DNA of 39,815 nt. It comes from Bacteroidota bacterium (GTDB taxonomy: Bacteria > Bacteroidota > Bacteroidia > Palsa-948). Location of the stretch: positions 1 to 39,815 of the forward strand of contig JACRAL010000005.1 in NCBI GenBank assembly GCA_016213435.1, read 5' to 3'. How positions within the stretch are numbered: position 1 is the first letter of the stretch; each line of letters opens with the position of its first letter. The notes beneath the pieces were generated by a model. It was given only the letters and a program-made list of their open reading frames with translations. It ran no database searches and was not told the DNA's origin. This document shows positions 1 through 9,357 of this stretch, piece by piece. The translations under genes and the position numbers were made by a program.

Positions 1-1
1 A

Positions 2-1123
2 AACTGGCTCACAAAAATAACAAATGCCGATGCCCTGCCCAGCGATGAAACCGTGGAAGATGAACTCATGCAGCTCAGCGCCACAGTGGAGGAAAAGATG
101 GAACTCTGCCGGCACAAATTTCAGGGCGCAAAGTTTTTTATTGAAAAAACTTTTCCGGACAACTTTGCGGTGCAGAACGAATTCGGATACGATGATTATG
201 AAGGAGCCCGCCAGAACCAGGCAAAGATGATTGGCTTTATGGAAAACTTTTACCGCGTGGCGAAAAAATACAAAGTAAAGCTCATCGCCAAAAATTACAC
301 CATGCCGATGATTGATGAAATAGGCACCCTGCGCGATGCGCTACGCACGGCAGATAACGATCAGGAAGCATTCAAATCGGGGCGGCCCGTGCTCACGCAG
401 GATCGTATTATTATACTCAATGCCTGCTGGATAGAAACATTAAAAGTATGCTCTGCCGGAAAAATTATTTTTCACAATAACCTTGCAAAGTATAACCAAT
501 ACCTGCTGCCCGATTCAGGAGGCACTGTTCCAACTCCTCCGCCTGCACTGGCCCTCATCACACTGACCACCGATCAAACCATTCTGCAGGCAATCATCCT
601 CAAAATAGCGGGCAATGCTTTGGCAACAGGCACCGAGCAATTCAAAATTGCTTTTGGCGATGGCAATGAAACTATTGGCACTTTAGCAAACGGAATTCTT
701 GCAAGCTATCCGCACGATTATAACATACCCGGTGCCGATGCATCGGGCATTTACACCATAACAATAACTCCCGTTACTGCCGGTGCTTTCGCCCTCATGG
801 GTATTTTGCAATTTGATAACTGCAAACTCATGGGCATAGTTACTATCCCGGCTGCGGTGCAGGCATCGGGCATTCAGACTCCAAATAATCATATAACAAA
901 TTTCAATATGCAGCCTGCTTCTTACAGCAAGCTCACTTCGCTTGTTCTTTTTAATAATGATATGACTGCAAGTAACGTAAACTTTAATATGATTGGTTTA
1001 GATGACAATGGCTTGCCTAATGGCTTTGCCAATTTTGGCGGTGGAAATGCTGCTCCCACAGGGGCAGGGATAACAGCTAAGAATAATTTAATTGCAAAAG
1101 GATGGACGGTAATAACGAATTAA
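2..1123 (+). CDS. hypothetical protein, 5' end outside window
   Basis: The frame is open to the left window edge (the track's start is only a GTG at 53), so the gene is probably truncated by the window. The N-terminal part (about 150 residues) is charged and mixed helical, with no family I recognise. After a Pro-rich hinge (PTPPPAL) the rest is Thr/Ala/Asn-rich and looks beta-structured and repetitive. The end, with LTSLVLFNNDMT and a final KGWTVITN, resembles the tail of Bacteroidota leucine-rich-repeat-like surface proteins. No signal peptide can be judged. It is followed by a large palindromic repeat and then by a T9SS-exported protein on the same strand, so a surface or export-related role is possible but unproven. 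Confidence 0.55.
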   Translation, partial: NWLTKITNADALPSDETVEDELMQLSATVEEKMELCRHKFQGAKFFIEKTFPDNFAVQNEFGYDDYEGARQNQAKMIGFMENFYRVAKKYKVKLIAKNYTMPMIDEIGTLRDALRTADNDQEAFKSGRPVLTQDRIIILNACWIETLKVCSAGKIIFHNNLAKYNQYLLPDSGGTVPTPPPALALITLTTDQTILQAIILKIAGNALATGTEQFKIAFGDGNETIGTLANGILASYPHDYNIPGADASGIYTITITPVTAGAFALMGILQFDNCKLMGIVTIPAAVQASGIQTPNNHITNFNMQPASYSKLTSLVLFNNDMTASNVNFNMIGLDDNGLPNGFANFGGGNAAPTGAGITAKNNLIAKGWTVITN

Positions 1124-1124
1124 A

Positions 1125-1203
1125 AGCCCCACCCCAACCCTCCCCATTGGGGAGGGAGCAAGTAATACAAGTCCTCCCTAACGGGGAGGATTTAGGAGGG
1201 GCT
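1125..1203. repeat. composite palindromic repeat, family A copy 1
   Basis: Two hairpins in a row (CCTCCCCATTGGGGAGG and CCTCCCTAACGGGGAGG) are bounded by outer arms AGCCCC and GGGGCT. It starts right after the stop of the upstream gene and fills the intergenic space. It is the largest intergenic double copy of the repeat found throughout this window. Confidence 0.85.
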
Positions 1204-1221
1204 AAATAATAACTACACATC

Positions 1222-4200
1222 ATGAAAAACAAAATCTTTACCCTTGCTCTACGCTCAATCTCCTCCCCTTTGGACAACCGTAGGTTGCGAGCGAAGCTCA
1301 CTGGGGTGGGGCTCCTCCTCCTCTGCCAATTTTGTTTTTGGCAACAGGCATTTGCTCAACCAAATACTGCAACGATAGCAACAACAACTATTGTAGCTGC
1401 GGCTGATATTTGTGCGGGTTCTACAAAGGTTCCTATTCATGCTTTCAGTATAACAACATCGGGTGGTACTCCCGGTAATGCATTTTTTCGGGGATTTAAT
1501 TATACAACTACCGGAACTTACCTTGCCATTGATATAAATAATTTTAAACTTTGGGTTAACACCGTAAATAATTTAAGCACGGCTACATTATGCCCAGGAG
1601 TGCCGGGAGGAACAAATACTAGTCCTGCCGGTCCGGGTACGCAATATTTTTCATATACCAATCTGGCGTTAATTGCTTACAATACAACCCGATATTTTTG
1701 GATAACGATGGATGTTGCTGCCTCCGCTATTGAAGGAAGCACCATTGCAGTGAATGCATCAGTAGCTACAGACATGTCTGTTTTACTTAATATAACCACC
1801 TTCCTTGGTACAGCTTCTGCAAGCGGAACACAAACGTTAAAAGCTCAACCGGCCATCACAGCTCAACCCGTTGCTCAGGCAACATGTGATGCCTATACTA
1901 CTGCTTTTAGCGTTACCGCTGCAGGTAGCGGATTAACTTATCAATGGAAGGAAAACGGAGTATCTATTACCGATGGAGGAATTTACAACGGAGCCACCAC
2001 GGCAACCTTAACGCTTACCGGAGTAACTACAGGCATGACCGGCTATCTATATACTTGCGTAATAACCAATGCCGCAGCTTGCCCGGTAACTTCCTCTTCT
2101 GCAGCGCTTACAGTTACTGCCATCCCTTTTGCTTATTCCGGCAGCAGTGTTACACAAAATAATACCTCGAATGTTTTACGCGGAACAAACTACAATGAGA
2201 TCATTGCTATTCCGATCGTTATGTCGGGAAACTGTACGCCATTCAATGCAACTTCTTTTTCTTTAAATACAACCGGAAGCACCGCACCAGCCACCGACAT
2301 TACCACTGCAAGTCTTTGGTACACGGGCGCTTCACCCTTGTTTGCAACCACCAGTCTTTTTGGCACGTTGGCATCTCCAAGCGGGGCGTTCACTATCACT
2401 GGAACTCAAAGTTTAGCTCCAGGCATCAATTATTTTTGGTTAACCTATGATGTTCCTGCTACCGCCACCGTTACCGATGTTCTGGACGGGGAATGTACTT
2501 CAGTAATTGTTGGCGGAACTGCTTATGCACCCACTGTTACTGCTCCGGCAGGAAGCAGATCCATAGTTGCCGTGAACAACTGGCTTTGGGCTAAGGGGGC
2601 CGTAGGCCCAGGAGGTGCTACAACATTGCATGATTTTTTTGACTGCGCCACCGATCCGTTGAACAATGTGTATGTTACAGGGGAGTTTATGGGTGTCATC
2701 ACTTTTGGATCTCTTCCCACATTGACATCTGCCGGAGTAACTAATACTGATGTTGTTGTTACTAAATATGATGCTTCGGGCAATGCCCTCTGGGCAAGAA
2801 AAGGAGGAAGCAATGGGAATAGAGCGGATAGGGGATGGCATGTGGCTACTGATGCTGCCGGCAATGTGTTTGTAACGGGAATAACAGGTTTTGGGGGTAC
2901 ATTTGGTTCTTTAACTTTTCAAGCCGGTATGTTTCTTGTAAAATACAATACTAACGGCACAGAGCAGTGGGTTAAAACTGGTACTACTGGTGATGATAGG
3001 AGTCAGGGGCTAAGTGTGGCAACAGATGCCTCTGGCAATATCTATGTAGCCGGGAATTTTTGGAGCCCTACCTTCACCATTGGCACATATACCCTTACCA
3101 ACAGTATGGGAGCTGCTAACCAGAGTGATGCCTTTGTGGTGAAATACGATGCATTGGGCACCGTGCTTTGGGTAAGAAAAGGAGCCAGTGGCAATGGAAG
3201 TACCTCTGCATATAGCGTTTCTGTTGACGGATCGGGCAATGTTTTTGTAGGGGGATACACCATACATAACACTTTCGTTTCCGGTGCATTCGGTGTTGCT
3301 TTTGGCGCATATTCTCTTGCTCAGGTTCAAACCGATGATTTTTTTCTTGTTAAGTATGATGCTAACGGAAATGAACAATGGTTAAAAGGTCCAACAGCAG
3401 GTGCAGGAGGCGGAGGCGGTGGGAATAGGAACCATATTTACGGTGTGAAAGCGGATGCTGCAGGCAATGTATATATAACAGGGGAGTTTGTAAGCAATTT
3501 AAAAATTGGAACAACAGCCCTCACCACTGCCGGGTTCGGAAACGTGGATATGTTTCTTGCCAAGTACGATGCCTCTGGCGCTGTTCAATGGGCTGTGAAA
3601 GGAGGAGGTACCAGCACCGACCGTGGTTACGACATAGACATAAACCCACTCAATGGCCACTTGTTTGTGGTTGGGGACGCGGGTGTATGGACAAGCACCA
3701 GCAACTTTACTTTCGGAGCGGTTACTGTAACCGGTGGGAACGAATCTTTGTTTATTGTGGAATACTTAGCAACTAACGGAACTGCGGTTTGCGGGAGTGC
3801 ATTACCAGGTGGGGCAGAAGATAAATCGGGTGTTGCTGCAGACAGTTGGGGCTACGCGTATGTAGGAGGAGATTTTGAGGCAATCGACCCCTTTGTTGTA
3901 GGTTCTACTAGTATAGCAAGTTCTGCCGGTGAAACAGGATATGTCGCCAAATGGTCCACGTGTGTTGCCATTCCTCTTCCTGTGGAGATGATGTCGTTCA
4001 CAGCAGTATGCAGCGATGGCAAAGCAAAACTGGCATGGAGCACCGCCAGCGAAAGCAACAATGATTACTTTACGGTAGAACGTAGCAAAGAAGCGGCAGG
4101 AGGCAGCAGCAGTTTGCAGTGGGAGCAAATCGGCACAGTAAAGGGTATAGGCAACAGCAGCACAACAACAGAGTATACATTTGTTGATGAGCAACTCCTC

Positions 4201-4569
4201 TCTCCTGTGGGAGAGGGGCAGGGGGTGAGGTATTATCGCCTCAAACAAACAGATTATAACGGCAGCAGTAATTATTCAAATATTGTGAGCTTCAATAAGA
4301 ATAATTGTTCCATGTCTGTTTATCCTAATCCATTTGATAAAACTATTTATGTGAGCAGCGGAACCGCTGTGAATGCATTGTTTAGAATCGTGAATGTACT
4401 GGGACAAGAGGTGTGTGCACGAAACATAATTATTCCCGGAGATGGTACAAGCCTTGCCATTGACTTGCCCTCATTAGCCAGCGGAATGTACATAGTACGA
4501 ATCAGTGATACAGATAATTCAACACTATTGATGAGCACGAAAGTGGTGAGGGCGGGAGTGGGAGATTAG
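1222..4569 (+). CDS. T9SS-exported beta-propeller (SBBP repeat) protein
   Basis: This 1115-residue secreted protein probably sits on the cell surface. The first 45 residues act as a signal peptide ending WQQAFAQ, but the n-region is encoded by a palindromic repeat (see the repeat at 1261). Residues about 215-300 look like an Ig-like domain (YQWKENGVSI, YTCVITNAA), flanked by paired modules ending YFWITMDV and YFWLTYDV. Residues about 450-900 hold roughly seven SBBP-type beta-propeller units of the pattern W..K.G / DA.GNVYVTG. Residues from about 910 form a fibronectin-like stalk (LAWSTASESNNDYFTVERS). The last 80 residues are a type A T9SS sorting domain (VYPNPF, GMYIVRISD). A second repeat copy sits in frame at 4195. 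The ligand or substrate is unknown. Confidence 0.88.
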   Translation: MKNKIFTLALRSISSPLDNRRLRAKLTGVGLLLLCQFCFWQQAFAQPNTATIATTTIVAAADICAGSTKVPIHAFSITTSGGTPGNAFFRGFNYTTTGTYLAIDINNFKLWVNTVNNLSTATLCPGVPGGTNTSPAGPGTQYFSYTNLALIAYNTTRYFWITMDVAASAIEGSTIAVNASVATDMSVLLNITTFLGTASASGTQTLKAQPAITAQPVAQATCDAYTTAFSVTAAGSGLTYQWKENGVSITDGGIYNGATTATLTLTGVTTGMTGYLYTCVITNAAACPVTSSSAALTVTAIPFAYSGSSVTQNNTSNVLRGTNYNEIIAIPIVMSGNCTPFNATSFSLNTTGSTAPATDITTASLWYTGASPLFATTSLFGTLASPSGAFTITGTQSLAPGINYFWLTYDVPATATVTDVLDGECTSVIVGGTAYAPTVTAPAGSRSIVAVNNWLWAKGAVGPGGATTLHDFFDCATDPLNNVYVTGEFMGVITFGSLPTLTSAGVTNTDVVVTKYDASGNALWARKGGSNGNRADRGWHVATDAAGNVFVTGITGFGGTFGSLTFQAGMFLVKYNTNGTEQWVKTGTTGDDRSQGLSVATDASGNIYVAGNFWSPTFTIGTYTLTNSMGAANQSDAFVVKYDALGTVLWVRKGASGNGSTSAYSVSVDGSGNVFVGGYTIHNTFVSGAFGVAFGAYSLAQVQTDDFFLVKYDANGNEQWLKGPTAGAGGGGGGNRNHIYGVKADAAGNVYITGEFVSNLKIGTTALTTAGFGNVDMFLAKYDASGAVQWAVKGGGTSTDRGYDIDINPLNGHLFVVGDAGVWTSTSNFTFGAVTVTGGNESLFIVEYLATNGTAVCGSALPGGAEDKSGVAADSWGYAYVGGDFEAIDPFVVGSTSIASSAGETGYVAKWSTCVAIPLPVEMMSFTAVCSDGKAKLAWSTASESNNDYFTVERSKEAAGGSSSLQWEQIGTVKGIGNSSTTTEYTFVDEQLLSPVGEGQGVRYYRLKQTDYNGSSNYSNIVSFNKNNCSMSVYPNPFDKTIYVSSGTAVNALFRIVNVLGQEVCARNIIIPGDGTSLAIDLPSLASGMYIVRISDTDNSTLLMSTKVVRAGVGD
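1261..1313. repeat. family A repeat, long form, inside signal peptide
   Basis: CCTCCCCTTT at the left and GGGGTGGGG at the right flank an inner module containing GAGCGAAGCTC. It is translated in frame as part of the n- and early h-region of the T9SS protein's signal peptide (SSPLDNRRLRAKLTGVG). Confidence 0.8.
4195..4231. repeat. family A repeat, in frame in T9SS protein
   Basis: The hairpin CTCTCCTGTGGGAGAG is followed by a GGGGGTGAGG tail. It encodes LLSPVGEGQGVR between two strands of the stalk domain (FVDEQ and YYRLKQTDY), where related proteins normally have a short turn. Confidence 0.82.
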
Positions 4570-4587
4570 CATAGAGGAAATTAGTTT

Positions 4588-5328
4588 CTAGCTCCCCGCT
4601 CCAATACTTTTTCCTCCATCCACATAAATTAGCTGCCCGGTAATGAACTGCGCTTTCTCGGAAGAGAGAAAAGCAACCACATTGGCAACGTCTTCCGGCT
4701 TGCCCATTGTTTTTGTGGGCTGCGCATCTATGAGCTGCTGCTGAACTTCGGGTTTCAGCGCTTGCGTCATGGGAGTTTCGATCAACCCCGGTGCAACGGT
4801 ATTGACCAGCACATTGAACTTGCCGAGTTCCAGTGCGAGCACACGCGTAAGGGCGTTAACACCGCCTTTGGAAGCGGAGTAATTGGATTGCCCGCGGTTG
4901 CCAAGCCATGCGCGCGAAGAAATATTTATTATCCTTCCCGATTTCTGTTCCTTCATGATCTTTGCTGCCTCCTTGCACATGAGCCATGTTCCTTTCAGAT
5001 TGACATTTATAACAGTGTCAAAATCCTCTTCGCTCATCTTCCAGATCATGCTGTCGCGTATGATGCCGGCATTGTTCACCACCACATCCACGCGCCCGTG
5101 CTGCTTCATCACCTCTGCGAACAGCGCAGTAACCGGTTCAGACTTGCCGATATGGCAAAGATGAGCGGATGATTTATCTTTTCCGATTTCATTTCGCAGG
5201 CTTTCGCATCCTGCAATATCCGTGCTTACTACCATGACCACGAAAAAACCATCAGCAGAAAGTTTTTGAGCGATGGCTCTTCCGATTCCGCGGGATGCTC
5301 CCGTTACAATTGCAATTCTTTTTTCCAT
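4588..5328 (-). CDS. SDR dehydrogenase, FabG/PhaB-like
   Basis: A classical short-chain dehydrogenase of 246 residues, the usual length. It has the NAD(P)-binding motif VTGASRGIGRA near the N-terminus, NNAG at about 87, and the Ser-Tyr-Lys catalytic set in INISSRAW and YSASKGG. FabG and PhaB relatives reduce or oxidise 3-oxo/3-hydroxyacyl thioesters. Its start overlaps the end of xdhC by 25 bases, so it is the last gene of a minus-strand operon. Because it lies beside a benzoyl-CoA cluster with a thiolase but no classical 3-hydroxyacyl-CoA dehydrogenase, oxidation of 3-hydroxypimelyl-CoA is a plausible role (inference). A house-keeping FabG paralogue is the alternative. Confidence 0.85.
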   Translation of the reverse strand: MEKRIAIVTGASRGIGRAIAQKLSADGFFVVMVVSTDIAGCESLRNEIGKDKSSAHLCHIGKSEPVTALFAEVMKQHGRVDVVVNNAGIIRDSMIWKMSEEDFDTVINVNLKGTWLMCKEAAKIMKEQKSGRIINISSRAWLGNRGQSNYSASKGGVNALTRVLALELGKFNVLVNTVAPGLIETPMTQALKPEVQQQLIDAQPTKTMGKPEDVANVVAFLSSEKAQFITGQLIYVDGGKSIGAGS

Positions 5329-6092
5329 AATGAGATTTTATTTTTAACAGCGATTAATTTTCCAAGAATGCTCAATGCGATTTCCTCCGGTCCCTCTGCG
5401 TCAATATCAATTCCCATCGGCATGTCAATTTTATCTAATTCCTCTTCAGAAATATTCAATCCTTCACTGAACATTTTTTTTGTTACCTCCACTTTGCGCT
5501 GGCTGCCGATCATTCCGAGATAAGCAAAAGGTTTTTTTACGCAGAAAGCGAGAATGTCCCTGTCAACAGGGTGGCTGTAGGTCATGATGCAGATGTAGGT
5601 TTGCTCATCGAAGGGAAGTAATTTCAGCGCCTCGCCAAAAGGTAAATTCATTTTGTTTATCTCCTTTGATTTGCAATCGTCTACGTATTCCTTTCGGTCA
5701 TCTATCAGTACTGTTTCAAAGTCGAAATCTTTCGCAAGTTTTGCAAGCGATTGTCCAGTATGCCCCGCTCCAAAAATGTAAAGTTTGTTTTTCTTCATGA
5801 TGGGTTCAATGTAAATTTCAACAGTGCCACCGCAGCACATGCTATGCTGGTGCAGCAGGTCATGACGAAATAATTTCGGCTGTTTTGTTTCGAAGAGATT
5901 AACTGCATTTTCAATTACTGTTTTTTCAAGGTCACCTCCGCCAATTGTTCCGAATATTTTTCCGTCAGCATATACGATCATTTTTGCACCCACTTTGCGC
6001 GGTGTGCTTCCTTTTGTATTTACAATGGTGCAGATAACCGCTTCCTTACCGCCTTTCTGAATCTCTATTATTTTTTCAAAAATATTTTTCAC
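5304..6092 (-). CDS. XdhC/CoxI family molybdenum-enzyme maturation factor
   Basis: A 262-residue protein with both XdhC halves. The N-terminal domain contains GSTPRKVGAKM and the GTIGGGDLE motif. The C-terminal Rossmann-like domain has LYIFGAGHTGQSLAKLAKD, then IMTYSHPVDRDIL and AYLGMIGSQRK. XdhC proteins bind molybdenum cofactor and help sulfurate and insert it into xanthine dehydrogenase-type hydroxylases. It overlaps the upstream nucleotidyltransferase by 4 bases (translational coupling) and the SDR gene by 25. No molybdenum hydroxylase is in the window. A 4-hydroxybenzoyl-CoA reductase elsewhere would be a fitting client, but that is inference. Confidence 0.87.
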   Translation of the reverse strand: MKNIFEKIIEIQKGGKEAVICTIVNTKGSTPRKVGAKMIVYADGKIFGTIGGGDLEKTVIENAVNLFETKQPKLFRHDLLHQHSMCCGGTVEIYIEPIMKKNKLYIFGAGHTGQSLAKLAKDFDFETVLIDDRKEYVDDCKSKEINKMNLPFGEALKLLPFDEQTYICIMTYSHPVDRDILAFCVKKPFAYLGMIGSQRKVEVTKKMFSEGLNISEEELDKIDMPMGIDIDAEGPEEIALSILGKLIAVKNKISLWKKELQL

Positions 6093-6679
6093 GATTTTAT
6101 TGCAACAAATTTCTCATACTCTTCAAGGGTGTTTATATTCATCAGAACAGAATCATTTCCCATCTCCGCAGTCTTTATACTGAACGACCAGTAAAAGTCT
6201 TTCAAATGCTGTTTTGTGTCCTCTGTCAATGATATTTTTTCAATAACATTTTTTGAAACTAAAATTGGATGCCCGCCTTTCCCATTATGCATAGGAACGG
6301 TGATTCCATTCGGGTTTTTATTCTTCATGAGTGAGTTCAAAGTAAATGAACTTACAAAAGGATTGTCCACATTCTGAATAAAGCAATATTCACTGGTAAT
6401 TTTTTTTACTCCAAGTTGTAATGAATAAAACTTTCCTTTTTCGCTGTGATGATTCAATACAATTTTGCATTCGGTATCAATAGTATCTGAAAAGTTTTTC
6501 CATTTCTCTTGCGAAAGTTCATCGTTAAGCACCACTACAATTTCCGAAAGCATCTCCTTGTATATGTCAATTAGTTTTTTCAGAAAGGTGACTCCATCGA
6601 TTTCTAGAAATGCTTTTGGATAATTCATGCGTTCTGATTTCCCGCCTGAAAGAATAATTGCTCCAAAAGTATTTTTCAT
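6089..6679 (-). CDS. MobA/MocA-like molybdenum cofactor nucleotidyltransferase
   Basis: A 196-residue NTP-transferase-fold protein. The N-terminal nucleotide signature reads AIILSGGKSERMNYPKAFL, followed by QNVDNPFVS (metal-binding Asp) and NGKGGHPILVSK. This pattern is typical of MocA, which makes the cytosine dinucleotide form of molybdopterin, and of related MobA proteins. It is the first gene of the operon with xdhC, a pairing known from molybdenum hydroxylase maturation. It diverges from bcrC with only about 110 bases between the starts. The assignment to cytidylyl versus guanylyl transfer cannot be made by eye. Confidence 0.82.
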   Translation of the reverse strand: MKNTFGAIILSGGKSERMNYPKAFLEIDGVTFLKKLIDIYKEMLSEIVVVLNDELSQEKWKNFSDTIDTECKIVLNHHSEKGKFYSLQLGVKKITSEYCFIQNVDNPFVSSFTLNSLMKNKNPNGITVPMHNGKGGHPILVSKNVIEKISLTEDTKQHLKDFYWSFSIKTAEMGNDSVLMNINTLEEYEKFVAIKS

Positions 6680-6763
6680 TTGCTGATAATTTCAAAACGA
6701 AAGTACTCTCCTTGCCTTTTTGAAATCATGATGAATATCATAGAATTATCTTGCACATAAAAG

Positions 6764-6771
6764 TTACTTTG
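6764..6771 (+). promoter_or_regulatory. weak candidate -7 box ahead of bcrC
   Basis: TTACTTTG matches the Bacteroidota -7 consensus TAnnTTTG at seven of eight positions, 17 bases before the bcrC start in the 109-base divergent region. No well-spaced -33 TTG partner is seen, so this is tentative. Confidence 0.22.
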
Positions 6772-6788
6772 CTCAAAATAATTAAGAA

Positions 6789-7952
6789 ATGAAATCTCTT
6801 GATATCATCCTGAAAGAATGTGAAATCTTGGCTTTTGATTTAACTTTTTCAAAGGCAAAAAAATGGAAAGCAGAAGACAAAAAAAGAATTCTTGTCGGTT
6901 ACCTTCCTATTTATGTTCCACGCGAAATCATTCATGCGGCAAATGGATTGCCTGTGGGAATAATGGGAGCGGGGGATAGAAAGCAAATTATTAAAGGAGA
7001 TGCGTATTACCAATCCTACATCTGCCATCTTCCTCGCGGAATAATAGAAATGGCACTCGATAAAAATTTAGATGACTTTGACGGATTTATGTTCCCTGCC
7101 ATTTGCGATTGCGTACGAAATCTTTCCGGAATGTTCAAGCTTTCAAAGAAAGGAAAATTTCAGCGCTACTTTGATTATCCTCAAAACTTTGATGCGCTCA
7201 TTGGCGGTACTTTTTACATCCAGGAAATGGAGAAGATATTGGAAGATATGCATGCGATCAATGGCGTGAAAGTTACAGCAGAAGCGATCAACAAAGCCAT
7301 AAAGCTTTACAATGTTAACCGTAAGTTGATTGAAGAGATATATAGCATCCGCCAACAATATCCATGGAGATTATCCGCAGTGGAAACCTATCACATTCTG
7401 CGTGCGGGAATTACTATTCCTGTTGAAGAACACAATGAAATGTTGAAGCAAGTGGTTGATCATATTCAGAAAGAACGTGGTGAGCCCATGGATAATATCC
7501 GCGTGGTAGTCACCGGTTCGTTCTGCGAACAACCTCCCATCGGCCTGATCAAATCCATTGAGATGGCAGGGTGTTATATTGTAGAGGATGATTTCATGCT
7601 GGGTTCAAGGCAGATACAGGGAGAGATAAAGGATAATAGCAAGAATCCGCTAGAGGCGCTTGCAGATGCTTACATCCATCAAAGCACATTTACTTCCTGT
7701 TTTTACGATGTTGAAAACCCAAGAGGAAAAAGGTTGGTTAAACTTGCGAAAGAAAGAAATGCAGATGGAATCATTTTCTCCGCAGCAAGTTTCTGCGATC
7801 CTGCGTTGCTGGATCGTCCGCAAATGCAGCAGGAATGCGATGCAGTCGGAATTCCGCACATTAATTTCCAGTATCACGAAAACACCGGGCAGTTCAAAGT
7901 CATTAAAGAACAGGCCGGAACTTTTTCCGATTCAATAAAATTGTGGGCGTAA
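6789..7952 (+). CDS. bcrC: benzoyl-CoA reductase subunit C (class I, ATP-dependent)
   Basis: A 387-residue member of the 2-hydroxyacyl-CoA dehydratase D-component family, about the length of BcrC/BzdN. With BcrB it forms the cytoplasmic module that binds benzoyl-CoA and carries a [4Fe-4S] cluster for two-electron ring reduction. Candidate cluster ligands lie in SYICHLPRG, PAICDCVRN and SAASFCDPAL; a further Cys lies in GSFCEQPPIG. The gene starts the C-B-A-D order seen in known bcr and bzd operons. Class I assignment follows from the two ASKHA ATPase subunits downstream, and the benzoyl-CoA substrate from the co-located dch, had and oah genes. A 3-methylbenzoyl-CoA-type reductase cannot be excluded. 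Confidence 0.88.
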   Translation: MKSLDIILKECEILAFDLTFSKAKKWKAEDKKRILVGYLPIYVPREIIHAANGLPVGIMGAGDRKQIIKGDAYYQSYICHLPRGIIEMALDKNLDDFDGFMFPAICDCVRNLSGMFKLSKKGKFQRYFDYPQNFDALIGGTFYIQEMEKILEDMHAINGVKVTAEAINKAIKLYNVNRKLIEEIYSIRQQYPWRLSAVETYHILRAGITIPVEEHNEMLKQVVDHIQKERGEPMDNIRVVVTGSFCEQPPIGLIKSIEMAGCYIVEDDFMLGSRQIQGEIKDNSKNPLEALADAYIHQSTFTSCFYDVENPRGKRLVKLAKERNADGIIFSAASFCDPALLDRPQMQQECDAVGIPHINFQYHENTGQFKVIKEQAGTFSDSIKLWA

Positions 7953-7956
7953 GAAA

Positions 7957-7984
7957 CAGTAGACAATTGGCAGTAGGCAAAAAA
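7957..7984. repeat. heptanucleotide tandem repeat (bcrC-bcrB gap)
   Basis: Degenerate 7-base units ACAGTAG, ACAATTG, GCAGTAG, GCAAAAA run in phase in the 70-base gap between bcrC and bcrB. The rest of the gap is A/T-rich (AAATAAATAATAAATAG). Confidence 0.55.
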
Positions 7985-8022
7985 ATAAATAATAAATAGT
8001 AAATCTAAAATTGTAATTCCCC

Positions 8023-9324
8023 ATGGCAGATCCAAAAGAAGCAATTAAAGAAAAGAGCATGGTCATTCAGAAGGATATGCTCGCAAAACAATTTCATGAT
8101 CTCAGCAAAGCAAAGGAGCTTGGAAAAAAAGTAGTGTACACTTTTGTTCCCGGAAACCTGACGGAACTTATTCTTTCCTTCGATATGCTGCCGGTGTATC
8201 CTGAAATCAATGCGCTGCAATCCGGCATGCGGAAAAAATCGGCTGCATATATTCGTGAAGCCGAAAAGATGGGGCACTCCGAAGATGTTTGTACCTATGT
8301 GAAGTGCGATATCGGAATGATGCTCAACGGAAATATTGGGCCCACCGGAGAACAACTTCCAAAACCTGATCTGTTGTTGTTGAGTTATACCGGCTGTTTC
8401 ACTTTCTTGAAATGGTTTGAAAACCTGGAGCGTTTGTATCCCGGAGTTCCTGTTGCGATGCTTCATACTCCTTACCAGGAAGATGGCAAGATTACAAAAG
8501 ACCAAGTAGATTACATGGTGAAGCAGCTGAATGAAGAAGTGATTCCAAAGATGGAAAAAGTTACAGGTAAAAAATTTGATTCGGCTAAACTTTCAAAACT
8601 GATGGAGAACTCTGCAAAGGCAGAAGACCTGTTGGTGAAGATATTGGAAAGCGCAAAAAGAAAACCATCGCCTATCGATGCGTATTTCGCAGGTGTTTAT
8701 TACATCGGTCCGATTTTTACCGCTTTCCGCGGAACAGATTCTGCAGTTGAATATTACACAGAGCTCTGGAGTGAAGTTCAGGAAAGAATTAAATTGGGTC
8801 TTGGTCCTGTAACTCCTGAAGGAGAATTGAAAGAAGAAAAATACCGTTTGGTAATGGAAGGTCCTCCAAACTGGACAAACTTCCGTGAGTTCTGGAAGAT
8901 ATTTTATGACATGGGTGCGGTGATCGTTGCTTCTACTTATACAAAAGTAGGTGGAGTGTATGACACCGGATTCCGTCATGATCCTAAAAATCCGCTGGAG
9001 AGTTTATCGAAATATTGTATGGGAGTTTATACCAATCTGAATCTTCCTCAGCGAGTAGATCTGATCGAGAATTATGTAAAAGAATATAAGGCGGACGGAT
9101 TCCTGATCAATTCTATCAAGAGTTGCAATTCGTTTTCAGCAGGACAATTGATGATCATGCGCCAGATCGAACAGCGCACAGGTGTTCCGGTTGGATTTAT
9201 AGAAAGTGATCTGGTGGATCCGCGTTATTTCTCTTATGCGAACATTAAGAACCGTTTGGAATCTTATTTCCAGATGTTGGAGCAAAGAAAAATTATTCTC
9301 AAACAGGAAGGAGTAGAAGCATAA
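8023..9324 (+). CDS. bcrB: benzoyl-CoA reductase subunit B (class I)
   Basis: A 433-residue partner of BcrC, the usual length for BcrB/BzdO. It belongs to the same HgdB/BcrB fold family and contributes to the second [4Fe-4S] site and the substrate pocket. The expected Cys positions are seen in EDVCTYVKCDIGMM, LSYTGCFTFLKW and NSIKSCNSFSAGQ. The start is the ATG preceded by an A/T-rich gap of 70 bases after bcrC, without a clear Shine-Dalgarno sequence. It is followed 33 bases later by bcrA, so the reductase genes are very likely co-transcribed. Confidence 0.9.
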   Translation: MADPKEAIKEKSMVIQKDMLAKQFHDLSKAKELGKKVVYTFVPGNLTELILSFDMLPVYPEINALQSGMRKKSAAYIREAEKMGHSEDVCTYVKCDIGMMLNGNIGPTGEQLPKPDLLLLSYTGCFTFLKWFENLERLYPGVPVAMLHTPYQEDGKITKDQVDYMVKQLNEEVIPKMEKVTGKKFDSAKLSKLMENSAKAEDLLVKILESAKRKPSPIDAYFAGVYYIGPIFTAFRGTDSAVEYYTELWSEVQERIKLGLGPVTPEGELKEEKYRLVMEGPPNWTNFREFWKIFYDMGAVIVASTYTKVGGVYDTGFRHDPKNPLESLSKYCMGVYTNLNLPQRVDLIENYVKEYKADGFLINSIKSCNSFSAGQLMIMRQIEQRTGVPVGFIESDLVDPRYFSYANIKNRLESYFQMLEQRKIILKQEGVEA

Positions 9325-9357
9325 AGTTTAAACACGAATAAAAAAGAATATATCCCA

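Noticed and set aside
24-230. 68-residue ORF at the left edge
   Set aside because: Alternative frame of the 5'-truncated hypothetical gene, which is open to the window edge.
3802-4248. 148-residue minus-strand ORF in the T9SS gene
   Set aside because: Opposite-strand shadow of conserved stalk and propeller coding sequence; Cys-rich without pattern.
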